A DNA stretch of 64,000 nucleotides from Photobacterium proteolyticum (GCF_001939735.1 NZ_MJIL01000100.1:241-64240); one strand, 5' to 3'; shown: positions 1 to 9,780, numbered from the stretch's first letter. Translations and numbers: made by a program. Notes: generated by a model not told the origin, from the sequence alone.

Positions 1-10
1 CTTATCAAAT

Positions 11-87
11 TGGAGCGACACACGAGGTTCGAACTCGTGACCTCAACCTTGGCAAGGTTGCGCTCTACCAGCTGAGCTAGTGTCGCT
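11..87 (-). tRNA. tRNA-Gly (GCC)
   Basis: Read on the minus strand, the 77 nt fold as a cloverleaf. The acceptor stem AGCGACA/TGTCGCT is followed by an encoded CCA. The D arm contains TAGCTCAG, the anticodon loop TTGCCAA gives anticodon GCC, and the T arm contains GTTCGAA. It lies directly downstream of the initiator tRNA on the same strand with one base between them, so the two are probably cotranscribed. The window starts just beyond its 3' end, so further tRNAs in the cluster cannot be excluded. Confidence 0.95.
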
Positions 88-88
88 T

Positions 89-165
<77 letters not shown>

Positions 166-292
166 TCCGTACTGTCGAAAGCAACCATTTGATAATTGCC
201 TTTCGAGGCTGCGCATTATACGAGGAAAATTTACGGATGCAATAGTTCTTCAAAAAAATCCGCAGATTTCCCCCCAAGCGACTATTTTACCA

Positions 293-838
293 TCAAATAG
301 TGAAAATATGCTCACGATAGTAGCGCAATTCAGCGATCGAATCACGAATGTCGTCCAGTGCTAAGTGACTACCCTTCTTAGAAAATCCATTCAGCAGCTC
401 TGGCTTCCAACGTCGAGTCAGCTCTTTTAGCGTGCTAACGTCCAGATAACGATAATGGAAGTACTGTTCCAACTCAGGCATGTGCTTATACAGAAAACGA
501 CGATCTTGACCGATGCTATTACCACAGATAGGAGAAGCGCCTTTAGGTACCCACTGCTCCAGAAACGCAATGGTCTGACGAACTGCCTCTTCCTCGGTAA
601 TGTTGCTTTGGCGGATCCGCTCAACAAGTCCGCTGTTGGTATGGGTTGTCGTGCACCACTCATCCATTTTGGCCAGCTCCGCTTCAGGCTGATGAATTGC
701 CAGAACCGGTCCCTCCGCCAAAATATTGAGCTGAGCATCTGTCACTATGGTTGCGATTTCAATGATTTGATGTGTTTCTGGATCCAATCCAGTCATTTCC
801 AAATCAATCCAAATAAGGTTCTGATCGCTGATCGTCAT
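293..838 (-). CDS. orn: Oligoribonuclease (3'-5' RNA nanonuclease)
   Basis: Orn degrades 2-5 nt RNAs, including the pGpG left from c-di-GMP breakdown, to mononucleotides in the cytoplasm. The 181-aa product is a DEDDh exonuclease. Exo I is near the N-terminus (IWIDLEMTGLD), Exo II is in the middle (GNSIGQDRRFL), and Exo III with its His/Asp pair is near the C-terminus (HLALDDIRDSI). The frame is open 45 bases further upstream, but the start at 838 (MTISDQNL) matches the family N-terminus and its usual length of about 181 aa. It is divergent from rsgA, as in E. coli. Confidence 0.96.
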   Translation of the reverse strand: MTISDQNLIWIDLEMTGLDPETHQIIEIATIVTDAQLNILAEGPVLAIHQPEAELAKMDEWCTTTHTNSGLVERIRQSNITEEEAVRQTIAFLEQWVPKGASPICGNSIGQDRRFLYKHMPELEQYFHYRYLDVSTLKELTRRWKPELLNGFSKKGSHLALDDIRDSIAELRYYREHIFTI

Positions 839-971
839 CGGATATTGCCTATTTTGTGAGTAAACCATGTATGATAATACCAAACGGAGGCGCTGTCTGA
901 ATCCCTACCGGGCCAGATAATCACTCCAAAGGGTAATTTACCGTAAGCCAACTCAACTGAACGATATTCTT

Positions 972-2024
972 GTGGCAAAAAAGAAAAAGCTCACCAAAGG
1001 TCAGAGCCGTCGCGTACGCTCTAACCAAAATAAACGACTTCGTCGTGATAAAGATGACGTCCAGTGGGACGAAACTCTGCTGGAATCTGCACGTGAAGGC
1101 CTAGTGATCACTCGCTTTGGCCAGCATGCCGATATCGAAGACCCTGAAACCGGGACAATCCACCGCTGCAACCTGCGCCGAAGCATCCAGAGCCTGGTAT
1201 CGGGTGACCGAGTCGTCTGGCGCCCGGGTGTCGAAGCACTTCAGGGGATCGCCGGTGTCGTCGAGGCCGTTCACGAACGTGAATCGATGTTAACCCGCCC
1301 CGACTACTATGATGGGGTAAAAGCCGTTGCAGCCAACGTGAACCGTATCATCATAGTGTCAGCCGTGTTGCCGGAGCTTTCCCTGAACATTATTGACCGC
1401 TACCTGATCGCGGCTGAAACAGTTGGGGTCGAGCCGCTGATCGTCCTCAATAAGGTCGACTTGCTGGATGCCGAAAACCGCCAGCAGGTAGAACAACTTC
1501 TCTCGCTATACCAGGATATCGGATATCAGCTTCGCTATGTCAGTACCGATACCGGTGAAGGGATGGAAGCGCTGAAAGAAGATCTCAAGGACCATGTCAG
1601 CATCTTTGCCGGGCAGTCTGGTGTCGGCAAGTCAAGTATGGTCAATGCCCTGATGCCAGAGGTCGATGCAGAGATCGGAGACGTTTCCGAAAACTCCGGT
1701 TTGGGCACACATACCACGACGGCAGCACGCCTGTACCACTTCCCCGAGGGTGGCGATTTGATCGACTCACCGGGAGTCCGAGAGTTTGGCCTTTGGCACC
1801 TGGAGCCAGAACAGGTAACCGAAGCCTTTGTCGAGTTCCGTGATTACCTGGGCGGATGTAAATTCCGCGACTGCAAACACGGCGACGATCCGGGCTGTAT
1901 CATTCGGGAAGCCATGGAAGCAGGCAAAATCAGCCAAGAGCGCTACGACAGCTACCACAAAATCATTGATAGCATGTCAGAGAACGTAGCCAACCGTCAG
2001 TTTTCCCGTAACAAACCTGATTAA
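972..2024 (+). CDS. rsgA: Small ribosomal subunit biogenesis GTPase RsgA
   Basis: RsgA is a circularly permuted GTPase that checks late 30S subunit maturation and releases RbfA. The 350-aa protein has a basic N-terminus (KKKKLTKGQSRRVRSNQNKR), an OB fold, and G motifs in permuted order: NKVD (G4), then GQSGVGKSS (G1), then DSPG (G3). A C-terminal zinc site follows (C-x4-C-x-H-x5-C). Translation starts at a GTG. It is divergent from orn and upstream of psd, the order seen in enterobacteria. Confidence 0.96.
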   Translation: MAKKKKLTKGQSRRVRSNQNKRLRRDKDDVQWDETLLESAREGLVITRFGQHADIEDPETGTIHRCNLRRSIQSLVSGDRVVWRPGVEALQGIAGVVEAVHERESMLTRPDYYDGVKAVAANVNRIIIVSAVLPELSLNIIDRYLIAAETVGVEPLIVLNKVDLLDAENRQQVEQLLSLYQDIGYQLRYVSTDTGEGMEALKEDLKDHVSIFAGQSGVGKSSMVNALMPEVDAEIGDVSENSGLGTHTTTAARLYHFPEGGDLIDSPGVREFGLWHLEPEQVTEAFVEFRDYLGGCKFRDCKHGDDPGCIIREAMEAGKISQERYDSYHKIIDSMSENVANRQFSRNKPD

Positions 2025-2030
2025 TATCCC

Positions 2031-2050
2031 ATCCCCTGGCAACAGGGGAT
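2031..2050 (+). terminator. Stem-loop after rsgA
   Basis: ATCCCCTG and CAGGGGAT form a perfect 8-bp stem around a GCAA loop, 7 bases after the rsgA stop. No T-run follows, so it may stabilise the mRNA end or act as a weak or Rho-assisted terminator rather than a strong intrinsic one. Confidence 0.35.
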
Positions 2051-2190
2051 AGCTCTCTCGCCTCAATCGCAATCTGCAATTAACTGACTTTCCGCCGTCT
2101 TTTAGGTATCATTCTTGGTTCGAGTTATTCTTAAGATGTTATAAGAGTAACCAAGTTGTTGATTGGTTGACACTTTCTGGAAAACATACC

Positions 2191-3078
2191 GTGCAAGATA
2201 ATCTCAAAATCGGCCTGCAGTACTGCGCGCCAAAACATGCTCTGACCCGTATAGCGGGTAAGCTGGCTTCTTTAAAAGCCGGCATGGTGACCACCGCTGT
2301 CATTCGCTGGTTTATCGGCCGATACAAGGTTGATATGTCTGAAGCACGTAACCCAGATCCGGCGGCTTACGCGACGTTCAACGACTTCTTTGTCCGCGAG
2401 CTAAAAGACGGTGCCCGTCCAATCAATGACGAGGCCGATATCATCTCCCATCCGGCAGATGCCTGTGTAAGCCAGTTCGGCCCAATCACAGAAGGGCGCC
2501 TATTCCAGGCCAAGGGCCACTACTTTGATGCCGTCGAACTGCTGGGCGGTGACGAAACACTGGCTGACGAATTCAAGGACGGCGACTTTGCCACCCTATA
2601 CCTATCGCCACGTGACTACCACCGTGTCCACATGCCATGCGACGGTACCCTGCGCCAGATGATATACATCCCGGGCGACCTGTTCTCGGTCAACCCGCTG
2701 ACCGCACAGAATGTACCGAACCTGTTTGCCCGCAACGAACGTGTCGTGTGTGTCTTCGATACCGAGCACGGTCCGGTTGTCCAGATCCTGGTTGGTGCCA
2801 CCATTGTCGGCAGCATTGAAACCGTATGGGCAGGTACAGTTACCCCGCCAACCGGCCCTGATGTCCGCCGCTGGGACTATCCGGCAACCGGCGATCAAGC
2901 TGTTGTGCTGAAAAAAGGCGACGAGATGGGCCGCTTCAAACTAGGCTCGACAGTGATCAACCTGTTCCCGAAAGACATAATCAGTTTTGTCGAAGAGATG
3001 CAGCCAGAGCAACCGACCCGCATGGGTGAACCCTATGCGAAGGTAAATGCTCAGCCTCAGGCAACAGAAGAAGCGTAA
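2191..3078 (+). CDS. psd: Phosphatidylserine decarboxylase proenzyme
   Basis: Psd converts phosphatidylserine to phosphatidylethanolamine at the inner membrane. The product is about 295 aa and close to the E. coli protein throughout, for example YLSPRDYHRVHMPC and TAQNVPNLFARNERV. The self-cleavage site is LGST near residue 253; its Ser becomes the pyruvoyl cofactor. The GTG at 2191 (MQDNLKIGLQY) fits the family N-terminus. A TTG at 2167 is in frame, but neither start has a strong Shine-Dalgarno, so the start is uncertain by 8 codons. Confidence 0.93.
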   Translation: MQDNLKIGLQYCAPKHALTRIAGKLASLKAGMVTTAVIRWFIGRYKVDMSEARNPDPAAYATFNDFFVRELKDGARPINDEADIISHPADACVSQFGPITEGRLFQAKGHYFDAVELLGGDETLADEFKDGDFATLYLSPRDYHRVHMPCDGTLRQMIYIPGDLFSVNPLTAQNVPNLFARNERVVCVFDTEHGPVVQILVGATIVGSIETVWAGTVTPPTGPDVRRWDYPATGDQAVVLKKGDEMGRFKLGSTVINLFPKDIISFVEEMQPEQPTRMGEPYAKVNAQPQATEEA

Positions 3079-3097
3079 CCACTTAACATTTTTGAAC

Positions 3098-3124
3098 AAA
3101 AGGGGCCATATGAGCCCCTTTTTT
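3098..3124 (+). terminator. Intrinsic terminator of psd
   Basis: A stem AAGGGGC/GCCCCTT with a CATATGA loop is followed by six T, 20 bases after the psd stop. Confidence 0.85.
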
Positions 3125-3214
3125 AGTGCGAAAAATAGACCCTGTCGTAGAAATTTCAAGCGCTCAAATAGTATGCTGATTTGCAGTCTATAACTATAAG
3201 CAAACCAACATACT

Positions 3215-4630
3215 ATGAAGAAGATATCCATTGCGCAGCTGGTCAAGCTGCTGATCGCCTTCGGGATACCGCTTGGTATATTGATGCTCCCTATCGATGT
3301 CATCCCGATAGAAGGTCTGACCCTCATCCAGCACCGACTGCTGGCCATTTTTGCCCTCGCCGCCCTGCTCTGGGTTCTCGAACCGGTACCGGTTTTCGCA
3401 ACGTCCATACTTATCATTGCCCTTGAGCTAATTATGATCTCCGACAAGGGGCTTCATCTGTTTCGTTCCAGCGTCGACGGGCACGAAATGGGCGAGATGA
3501 TGAAGTACACCGACATATTCAGCGCCTTTTCATCGCCGATTATCATTCTCTTCATGGGGGGCTTTGCGCTGGCAATAGCCGCCTCCAAGTATGAGCTGGA
3601 TAACAACCTGGCCCGGGTCCTGCTCAAGCCTTTCGGTACTCAGCCCAAATTTATCATGCTTGGCCTGATGCTGATCACTGCCGTGTTCTCGATGTTCATG
3701 TCCAATACGGCAACCACGGTGATGATGCTGGCCCTGCTGGCACCGATTGTTGCCTCTGTCCCCAAGGGAGATATCGGGATCAAGGCTCTGGTTTTGTGCA
3801 TCCCGATAGCGGCAAATACTGGCGGCATCGCCACCCCAATAGGCACACCGCCCAATGCCATTGCCCTGCAATACCTCACCGGCGAGCATAGTATCAGCTT
3901 CCTGGGCTGGATGATGATAGGCCTGCCGTTCGTGATCTTGCAGCTGACTTTTGCCTGGTGGCTGTTACAAAAGCTGTTCCCGTCGACCCAGCAGCAAATG
4001 GAACTCAAGCTTGAGGGCCGCTTCCAGAAAAGCTGGCAGGCAATTGTGGTTTACATCACTTTTGCCCTTACGATTATCATGTGGATGACCACCTCGCTAC
4101 ATGGCATGAACACCTATGTCGTCTCCATCATTCCACTGGCGGTGTTTACCCTGACCGGGATCATGGGTAAGGAAGAGCTCAAGCTGATCAACTGGGATGT
4201 GCTATGGCTGGTCGCCGGTGGTATTGCTATCGGCCTCGGCCTCGACAAGACCGGATTGGCGGCGGCACTGGCGCATGCCATCGACTATGATGCCCTTTCC
4301 CCGATTGCCGTGGTACTGACACTGTCGATTATCTGCTGGTTAATGGCCAACTTCATGTCCAATACCGCAACCGCTAACCTGTTGATGCCCATTGCCGCTG
4401 CTGTCGCAGCCTCGATGGAAAGCCTGGCTTCAATGGGTGGCCTGCAAGGCGTACTGGTTGTCGTCGCCTTCTCTGCCTCGCTCGGTATGATCCTGCCAGT
4501 CTCAACACCGCCGAACTCACTGGCCTATTCAACTGGACTGATCGAGAGCAAAGACATGGCCAAAACCGGGGTGGTTATCGGCCTGGTCGGCCTTCTCGTC
4601 GTCTACGCTGGTGCCATGGTCCTGACCTAA
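3215..4630 (+). CDS. SLC13/DASS family sodium:dicarboxylate symporter (INDY-like)
   Basis: A 471-aa polytopic inner-membrane protein of the divalent anion:Na+ symporter family. Both family hallmarks occur twice, once per inverted half: MSNTAT near residues 162 and 380, and a TPPN loop (IGTPPNAIAL and VSTPPNSLAY). These SNT motifs bind Na+ and the carboxylates in VcINDY. Length and motifs fit a C4-dicarboxylate or citrate importer, but the substrate cannot be read from sequence. It is monocistronic, lying between the psd terminator and a 248-bp spacer. Confidence 0.88.
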   Translation: MKKISIAQLVKLLIAFGIPLGILMLPIDVIPIEGLTLIQHRLLAIFALAALLWVLEPVPVFATSILIIALELIMISDKGLHLFRSSVDGHEMGEMMKYTDIFSAFSSPIIILFMGGFALAIAASKYELDNNLARVLLKPFGTQPKFIMLGLMLITAVFSMFMSNTATTVMMLALLAPIVASVPKGDIGIKALVLCIPIAANTGGIATPIGTPPNAIALQYLTGEHSISFLGWMMIGLPFVILQLTFAWWLLQKLFPSTQQQMELKLEGRFQKSWQAIVVYITFALTIIMWMTTSLHGMNTYVVSIIPLAVFTLTGIMGKEELKLINWDVLWLVAGGIAIGLGLDKTGLAAALAHAIDYDALSPIAVVLTLSIICWLMANFMSNTATANLLMPIAAAVAASMESLASMGGLQGVLVVVAFSASLGMILPVSTPPNSLAYSTGLIESKDMAKTGVVIGLVGLLVVYAGAMVLT

Positions 4631-4878
4631 AACCACACACCATAAACACGCACCACACTCGCTCCACCAGCGAAGGCCGCTTAGCTGCCTTCGCATTCTC
4701 TGCCCCTTCCTGTGTCTTTGACATGTATTTGCTACTGCAATCACATTATTTTCGCAGCAGGTCGATGAGGATTATCTGTTGAAAGCCGATATAACTATCG
4801 AGAGATACCATAACAACAACTCTTCCCACTGAGTCATACCCATATATCTATAAATCTGGCCACACGTGAGAGTCCAAG

Positions 4879-6762
4879 ATGAAATATACGATCAAGCTAA
4901 AAATACAGGTCGCAATAGCCGCAATTATTGCCTCAGTCAGTGCCGTGCAGGCCTGGATATCCATCAGCCAGCTACAACAGGAAACCACCACGGAAGTAAG
5001 CAACCAGATGCGTGATATCGGCCAGGCCACCAGCCGCTATATAGCCGACTGGCTCGATACCCGCAGTGATATGATGCTGGCGAACGAACCCTTAATTGCC
5101 AACCAGGACAACGTTGAACGCGAGCTGCTGCTGACCAAGCGTGCCGGTCAGTTCCTGTCGGTCTATGCCGGCTTCAGCGACGGCAGCATTGCCTACGGTG
5201 ACAAAACCGAAGACTGGCCGGCCGATTATGATCCCCGTACCCGCCCTTGGTACCAGGATGCAATCAATGCCAGAGAGCTGGTACTCACCGAACCGTACCA
5301 GGATTTTGACGGCAGTATCGTCGTCAGCTTTGCCAAGGCCTTCCAGGGCCAGCATCAGGGCGTGCTTGCTGCCGACCTGACCGTTAGCCATATCATTGAT
5401 CAGGTACTGAACCTAAAAATGGAACACAACGGCTTTGCCTTTCTGATCGACGGCAACCACAACATCGTGGCCTACCGCGATGAAGCACTCAGCCAGCAGC
5501 CCATCACGCAGCTAGACAGCGAACTGACTTCGGCGCTGCTCCGCCAGCTGCAAAGCGAACAGACCATCCAAACTTTCACGTTAGATAGCGACAGCCAGGA
5601 AAAGCTTATCTATGCCAGCCCGATTGACGGCACAGACTGGACACTGGCACTGGTCGAAGATAAGTCACTGGCCTTTGCCTCCATCGGCGAGCAGATCAAG
5701 TTTATTGTCCTGGCATCAGTCATGCTTTACCTGGTTATCTCGGTGATAGCCACCATGATCATCAATAGCCTGCTGCGCCCGCTTAACAACCTAAACCAGT
5801 CTGTCAGTCAACTCGCACAGGGCAGCGGTGATCTGACACAACGTATCGCCATCGAGCGAATGGATGAGATTGGCGAGCTGGCCGATAATATGAATCGCTT
5901 TCTCGCCCAGCTGCAGACCATGATCAAAGGTGTCGTCAATCACTCTCAGGATCTGGGCCAATATGCCGAGCGTTCAGCCCAGCTCAGCAACCTTGCCTCA
6001 CAGCGAGTCAGCGAGCAGCAAAATGATGTCAATCAAATTGCGACCGCCATTCATGAAATGTCCGCCACATCCGGTGAAGTTGCCAACCATGCCGAGATGA
6101 CAGCCGCTGCCGCCCAGGCATCAACCGCGGCCTGCGAGCAGGGGCAGGACGTTATCGGCCAAAACCGGAATGCCATTACCTCACTGGCCAATCAGGTTCA
6201 GGATGCTGCCAATGTGATCCATGAGCTGGAAAACAACGCTCAGGGCATCAACCAAATCCTGTCCACCATTCAGGGCATTGCCGAGCAGACCAACCTGCTG
6301 GCACTGAATGCGGCGATCGAGGCCGCGCGTGCCGGCGAACAGGGACGAGGTTTTGCCGTCGTGGCCGATGAGGTCCGGGTCCTCAGCCAGCGCACCCATG
6401 ACTCAACCGAAGAAATCCGCAGCATGATTGAGACCCTGCAGCAAAACACCCAGCAGGCGGTCGACAGCATGCAAACCAGTACCGAGCTGGCCGATCAGAG
6501 TGTCGGTTATGCCGAAGCGGCCAGTGAGAGCCTGAACCAAATCACCCACACCATTACTGAGATATCGGACATGGCAACCCATATTGCCAGCGCCGCCGAA
6601 GAACAGCGGGCCGTGAGTGAAGATATCAGCCGTAATACCCAGGCCATCAAGGAGGTCTCGGATCATCTGGCAGAACAAACGGCCGAGGTCAGCCAGAGCA
6701 GTCGCGAAATGAACAGTTCTGCCGACACCATGCGACAAGATATCTCGCGCTTTAAAGTGTAA
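4879..6762 (+). CDS. Methyl-accepting chemotaxis protein with dCache sensor
   Basis: A 627-aa chemoreceptor. TM1 is at about 8-30, followed by a periplasmic double-Cache domain (about 35-270; YDPRTRPWYQDA is the typical Cache PRxRPWY signature). TM2 is at about 275-298, then HAMP, then a long coiled-coil signalling domain. The hairpin tip contains the conserved EQTNLLALNAAIEAARAGE segment. Similar dCache receptors bind amino acids or organic acids; the ligand here is unknown. There is no che gene nearby, which is usual for scattered Vibrionaceae receptors. Confidence 0.92.
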   Translation: MKYTIKLKIQVAIAAIIASVSAVQAWISISQLQQETTTEVSNQMRDIGQATSRYIADWLDTRSDMMLANEPLIANQDNVERELLLTKRAGQFLSVYAGFSDGSIAYGDKTEDWPADYDPRTRPWYQDAINARELVLTEPYQDFDGSIVVSFAKAFQGQHQGVLAADLTVSHIIDQVLNLKMEHNGFAFLIDGNHNIVAYRDEALSQQPITQLDSELTSALLRQLQSEQTIQTFTLDSDSQEKLIYASPIDGTDWTLALVEDKSLAFASIGEQIKFIVLASVMLYLVISVIATMIINSLLRPLNNLNQSVSQLAQGSGDLTQRIAIERMDEIGELADNMNRFLAQLQTMIKGVVNHSQDLGQYAERSAQLSNLASQRVSEQQNDVNQIATAIHEMSATSGEVANHAEMTAAAAQASTAACEQGQDVIGQNRNAITSLANQVQDAANVIHELENNAQGINQILSTIQGIAEQTNLLALNAAIEAARAGEQGRGFAVVADEVRVLSQRTHDSTEEIRSMIETLQQNTQQAVDSMQTSTELADQSVGYAEAASESLNQITHTITEISDMATHIASAAEEQRAVSEDISRNTQAIKEVSDHLAEQTAEVSQSSREMNSSADTMRQDISRFKV

Positions 6763-6790
6763 TTGCATTGAACGACAGATAAGTCTCTTC

Positions 6791-6819
6791 AAAGCCGCCT
6801 GGCTAGGGCGGCTTTTTTC
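6791..6819 (+). terminator. Intrinsic terminator after the chemoreceptor
   Basis: AAGCCGCC and GGCGGCTT pair around TGGCTAG and are followed by a T-run. Confidence 0.85.
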
Positions 6820-7037
6820 TGGGAGGTGTCAAACCCGTCAGCTTCAGCCACTCAACGCCCAGCTAGTGCTTGAGTAGGAGCCAATACGGTAACACCTGGC
6901 AGAACATGAAAATCTCTCATGCCCAATATGAAAAAATAGCTAGTTCCTTTATCAGCAGGCCTCCTTCCCTTGCGGTAAGATGAGCCGGCTACAGGTCCCG
7001 GAGCACTTCCGGTACCAACTTACTGACAGGGATAGTT

Positions 7038-7937
7038 ATGCCACACGGAATTATTGGGTATGAATGGCTTGCGCTCGGTGCAGCCTTGCTATGGGCACTG
7101 AGCAGTCTGATCTCTGTCGCCCCCGCCCGCCACCTTGGCGCTTTTGCCTATAGCCGCTGGCGGATGGCTTGCGTCACCCTGATGCTATCTGTCATGGCTG
7201 TGTTTAACGGCGGCTGGGACAGCATGCAGTGGAACTATGCCTGGATCATGATCCTGTCTGGGTTGGTAGGGATTTTTATCGGCGATACGGCCCTGTTCTC
7301 CTGCTTTAACCGGATCGGGCCACGACGAGGCGGATTGCTCTTTTCCTGCCATGCCGTATTTTCCGCCCTGCTGGGGATCTGGTTATTTAACGAAGCCTTG
7401 CTCGGCTGGAAACTGGCAGGCGGCCTGCTGGTTTTTCTCGGCGTCATCAGCGCCATCTTTTTTGGCCAGCAGAAAAGCCATGCCTGGGAAGAAATACAGG
7501 GCAAGCTCTGGATAGCTATCGCACTGGGATTGGTTGCTGCTTTATGCCAGTCTCTCGGAGCTGTCATCGCCAAGCCGGTCATGCAGACCAATATCGACCC
7601 AATCGCCGCTTCCGCCGTCAGGATGGCCAGCGCATTCGGCGCCCATTTGTTACTGCGGGTGAGTGGCGCTCCCCTTCTTCGACCGGTCAAGCCTATCACT
7701 CTGCCCATTTTGACCATGGTTGCCGCCAATGGCTTTCTCGCGATGGCTGTCGGTATGACATTGATTCTCTATGCACTACGCTATGGCGATGTCGGTATGG
7801 TCGCCCTGCTTTCATCAACGACCCCCATCATGGTCCTGCCGCTGCTCTGGCTGCACACCGGCAGCATTCCCAACAAGAGTGCCTGGGTGGGCGCGGTTCT
7901 GGCGGTCATTGGCACCGGCCTGATTGTCAGTAGTTGA
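7038..7937 (+). CDS. EamA/DMT family permease
   Basis: A 299-aa protein with about ten hydrophobic segments in two repeated halves, typical of drug/metabolite transporters (two EamA domains). The start MPHGIIGYEWLALGAALLWA leads straight into TM1. It has its own spacers on both sides and is convergent with epmA. Substrate unknown; family members export amino acids, metabolites or drugs. Confidence 0.8.
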   Translation: MPHGIIGYEWLALGAALLWALSSLISVAPARHLGAFAYSRWRMACVTLMLSVMAVFNGGWDSMQWNYAWIMILSGLVGIFIGDTALFSCFNRIGPRRGGLLFSCHAVFSALLGIWLFNEALLGWKLAGGLLVFLGVISAIFFGQQKSHAWEEIQGKLWIAIALGLVAALCQSLGAVIAKPVMQTNIDPIAASAVRMASAFGAHLLLRVSGAPLLRPVKPITLPILTMVAANGFLAMAVGMTLILYALRYGDVGMVALLSSTTPIMVLPLLWLHTGSIPNKSAWVGAVLAVIGTGLIVSS

Positions 7938-8258
7938 TACTTTCACCCTACCCACAACAATTGCAAGTGATAACTGTTTGCATTTGACTTCAGGATTGCT
8001 TATAGTTTGAACCGCTTCGATAAGACGCCTTGAAATCCTAACTTGCCGCCTGTCGCTAGCCTACAAACAGTTCCCCCTGCTTCCTGCCGATAAGTCAGGG
8101 AGTAAACTCCGTTTCAACTGGCGAAGAAACGGTATAACCAGGCAGCGGTGTCGGCAACCCTCAGTACGATTCTGATATCTGGTTAACAGCCCACATAAAA
8201 AGCGCGGCCTGGGCCGCGCTTCTTGTGTTTGATCCTTTCTGGCAACATATTCCTGTTA
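7938..8258. other. Spacer between convergent EamA permease and epmA genes
   Basis: No gene is supported in this 321-bp stretch. The only clear element is the GC-rich hairpin at 8199-8225, next to the 3' end of epmA. Confidence 0.6.
8199..8225 (-). terminator. Intrinsic terminator of epmA
   Basis: AAGCGCGGCC and GGCCGCGCTT form a strong stem with a 2-3 base loop. Read on the minus strand, a TTTTAT tract follows it, so it suits epmA best. Confidence 0.75.
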
Positions 8259-9230
8259 TCAGGCAATGTCGATCGGAAATGCTGTTACCTGATCAATATG
8301 ATCCAGTTGCTGCGCCAGCATGATTAAACGATCCACGCCAAGCGCAACCCCTGCGCAATCAGGAAAACCTGCACGTAGGGACTCAACCAAATGGTGATCA
8401 ATCGGCTGAGGTGGCAAACCCATTTTCAGGCGCTTGCGGTTATCTTCTTCAAAACGGGCCAATTGCTCGTCGCCATCAGCCAACTCATGGAAACCATTCG
8501 CCAGCTCAACCCCCTTAAAGTACACCTCGAAACGCTCAGCCACGCGCGGATCGGTCGGGTTAATTTGCGCAAGCGCAGCCTGGGAGGCTGGAAAGTCATA
8601 AACAAAAGCAGGGACTTGCTGCCCTACTTTCGGCTCAACACCGACACTGAACAGCAATTGCAACAAGGTATCGCGATCATCTTCGGGATCGGCGATATCG
8701 CTCAGTCCCAGCGCCGATGCCGCCAGTTTCAGATCCGCTATACTGCCCTGCAGCGGACAAACCCCCAGTACATCGACAAACACCTGCTGGTAAGTCATTC
8801 GCACAGCCTGATCCGAGCCCAGTACCAGCTGCAGTAGCTCATCCATTTCATCCATCAAGGCGTGATGGTCAAACCCCGGGCGATACCACTCCAGCATCGT
8901 GAATTCAGGGTTGTGGAACCGGCCAGACTCTTCGTTTCGAAATGACTTACAGATCTGATAAATAGGACCACTGCCCGCGGATAATAACCGCTTCATGTGA
9001 AATTCAGGACTGGTCATCAGGTACAGCGTCTGTCCTTTTGCATAACCCGGCCCGACAAACTCAGTCTGGAAAGTATGAAGATGAATATCCGTCACTGTTG
9101 CCTGGCTCATCGCTGGCGTATCAACTTCCAGCACCTCTCGGCGGGCAAAGAAATCACGAATTGTAGCGATAGTCGCCGCACGCTGTTTCAGCTGCGCGAT
9201 TGAGGCTGTCGGTTGCCAGTTCAAGGTCAT
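8259..9230 (-). CDS. epmA: EF-P--(R)-beta-lysine ligase EpmA
   Basis: EpmA (PoxA/GenX/YjeA) activates (R)-beta-lysine and attaches it to Lys34 of elongation factor P. The 323-aa protein is a class II lysyl-tRNA-synthetase catalytic core without the anticodon-binding domain. Motif 2 is FRNEESGRFHNPEFTMLEW and motif 3 is GVALGVDRLIML. The target efp and the lysine 2,3-aminomutase epmB lie about 20 kb away in the same window. Adjacency to frdABCD is as in E. coli. Confidence 0.95.
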   Translation of the reverse strand: MTLNWQPTASIAQLKQRAATIATIRDFFARREVLEVDTPAMSQATVTDIHLHTFQTEFVGPGYAKGQTLYLMTSPEFHMKRLLSAGSGPIYQICKSFRNEESGRFHNPEFTMLEWYRPGFDHHALMDEMDELLQLVLGSDQAVRMTYQQVFVDVLGVCPLQGSIADLKLAASALGLSDIADPEDDRDTLLQLLFSVGVEPKVGQQVPAFVYDFPASQAALAQINPTDPRVAERFEVYFKGVELANGFHELADGDEQLARFEEDNRKRLKMGLPPQPIDHHLVESLRAGFPDCAGVALGVDRLIMLAQQLDHIDQVTAFPIDIA

Positions 9231-9600
9231 AGTCTACTTCTTTTCAGTCGGGAGAAATCAGTTGCGCATCAGTCTACCAAACTCCTTAATTCACCACAGC
9301 CACCATCCTTGTCCATACCACAAGAGCATCAGCCATAGTTGTGAAGAATTATGAATAGCCAAACATCATCACAGCGCGCCAATCACATCAAAAACGCCAC
9401 CAAAACAACACCACCTAGCAACAATAACCACACCAAACGGAAATAAATACAACATTCCGTTACATCCAACTACCACTAACGATTTAGTTTCCTTTTTAAA
9501 TGAGTCAGTTAACAACCAAACACGAAACACACCATTAATGAGCCAGAAACAATTAACACAAAATAAAACGGTCAATTAACAATCACAAAACATGAAAACT

Positions 9601-9638
9601 TGTGACAATAATCACACTTTCTGTAATCACCTTATACT
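9601..9638 (+). promoter_or_regulatory. frdABCD promoter with CRP-type operator
   Basis: TGTGACAATAATCACA (9601-9616) is a perfect CRP palindrome (TGTGA-N6-TCACA). A -10 element TATACT lies at 9633-9638, with transcription expected near 9645-9650. That puts the operator centre roughly 37-42 bp upstream, a class II activator position. The closely related FNR consensus (TTGAT-N4-ATCAA) fits less well, so CRP is the better call, though anaerobic control by FNR is expected for frd. Confidence 0.6.
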
Positions 9639-9723
9639 TTGGGGCTATTTCGATAAAAAAGCTGCGTCTAAATCAAATTTTCTATCGATATTGTTTCATA
9701 GAATGAAGTCAGGATTTCAAGGG

Positions 9724-9748
9724 AAAGTACGCGAAAGCGTACTTTTTT
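9724..9748 (+). terminator. Terminator-like hairpin in the frdA leader
   Basis: AAAGTACGC and GCGTACTTT form a perfect 9-bp stem closed by a GAAA tetraloop and followed by TTT. It lies between the likely promoter (about 9640) and the frdA Shine-Dalgarno (GGAGGA, 9770-9775). It could end a short leader transcript or work as an attenuator. Confidence 0.6.
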
Positions 9749-9780
9749 AAATTTTATCGTCTTACCTTCGGAGGATAGCT

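Larger units (their letters stand above)
9231..9780. other. epmA-frdA divergent intergenic region
   Basis: A 550-bp region between divergent genes. About 9290-9560 is strikingly rich in A and C and poor in G on the plus strand, with no supported gene; a 68-codon frame on the minus strand owes its amino-acid make-up to this skew. The right 180 bp hold the frd promoter and leader, described separately. Confidence 0.6.

Noticed and set aside
9369..9575. 68-codon minus-strand frame between epmA and frdA
   Set aside because: Its amino-acid content (many Val, Phe, Cys, Trp) follows from the A/C skew of the plus strand; there is no ribosome site or family feature.
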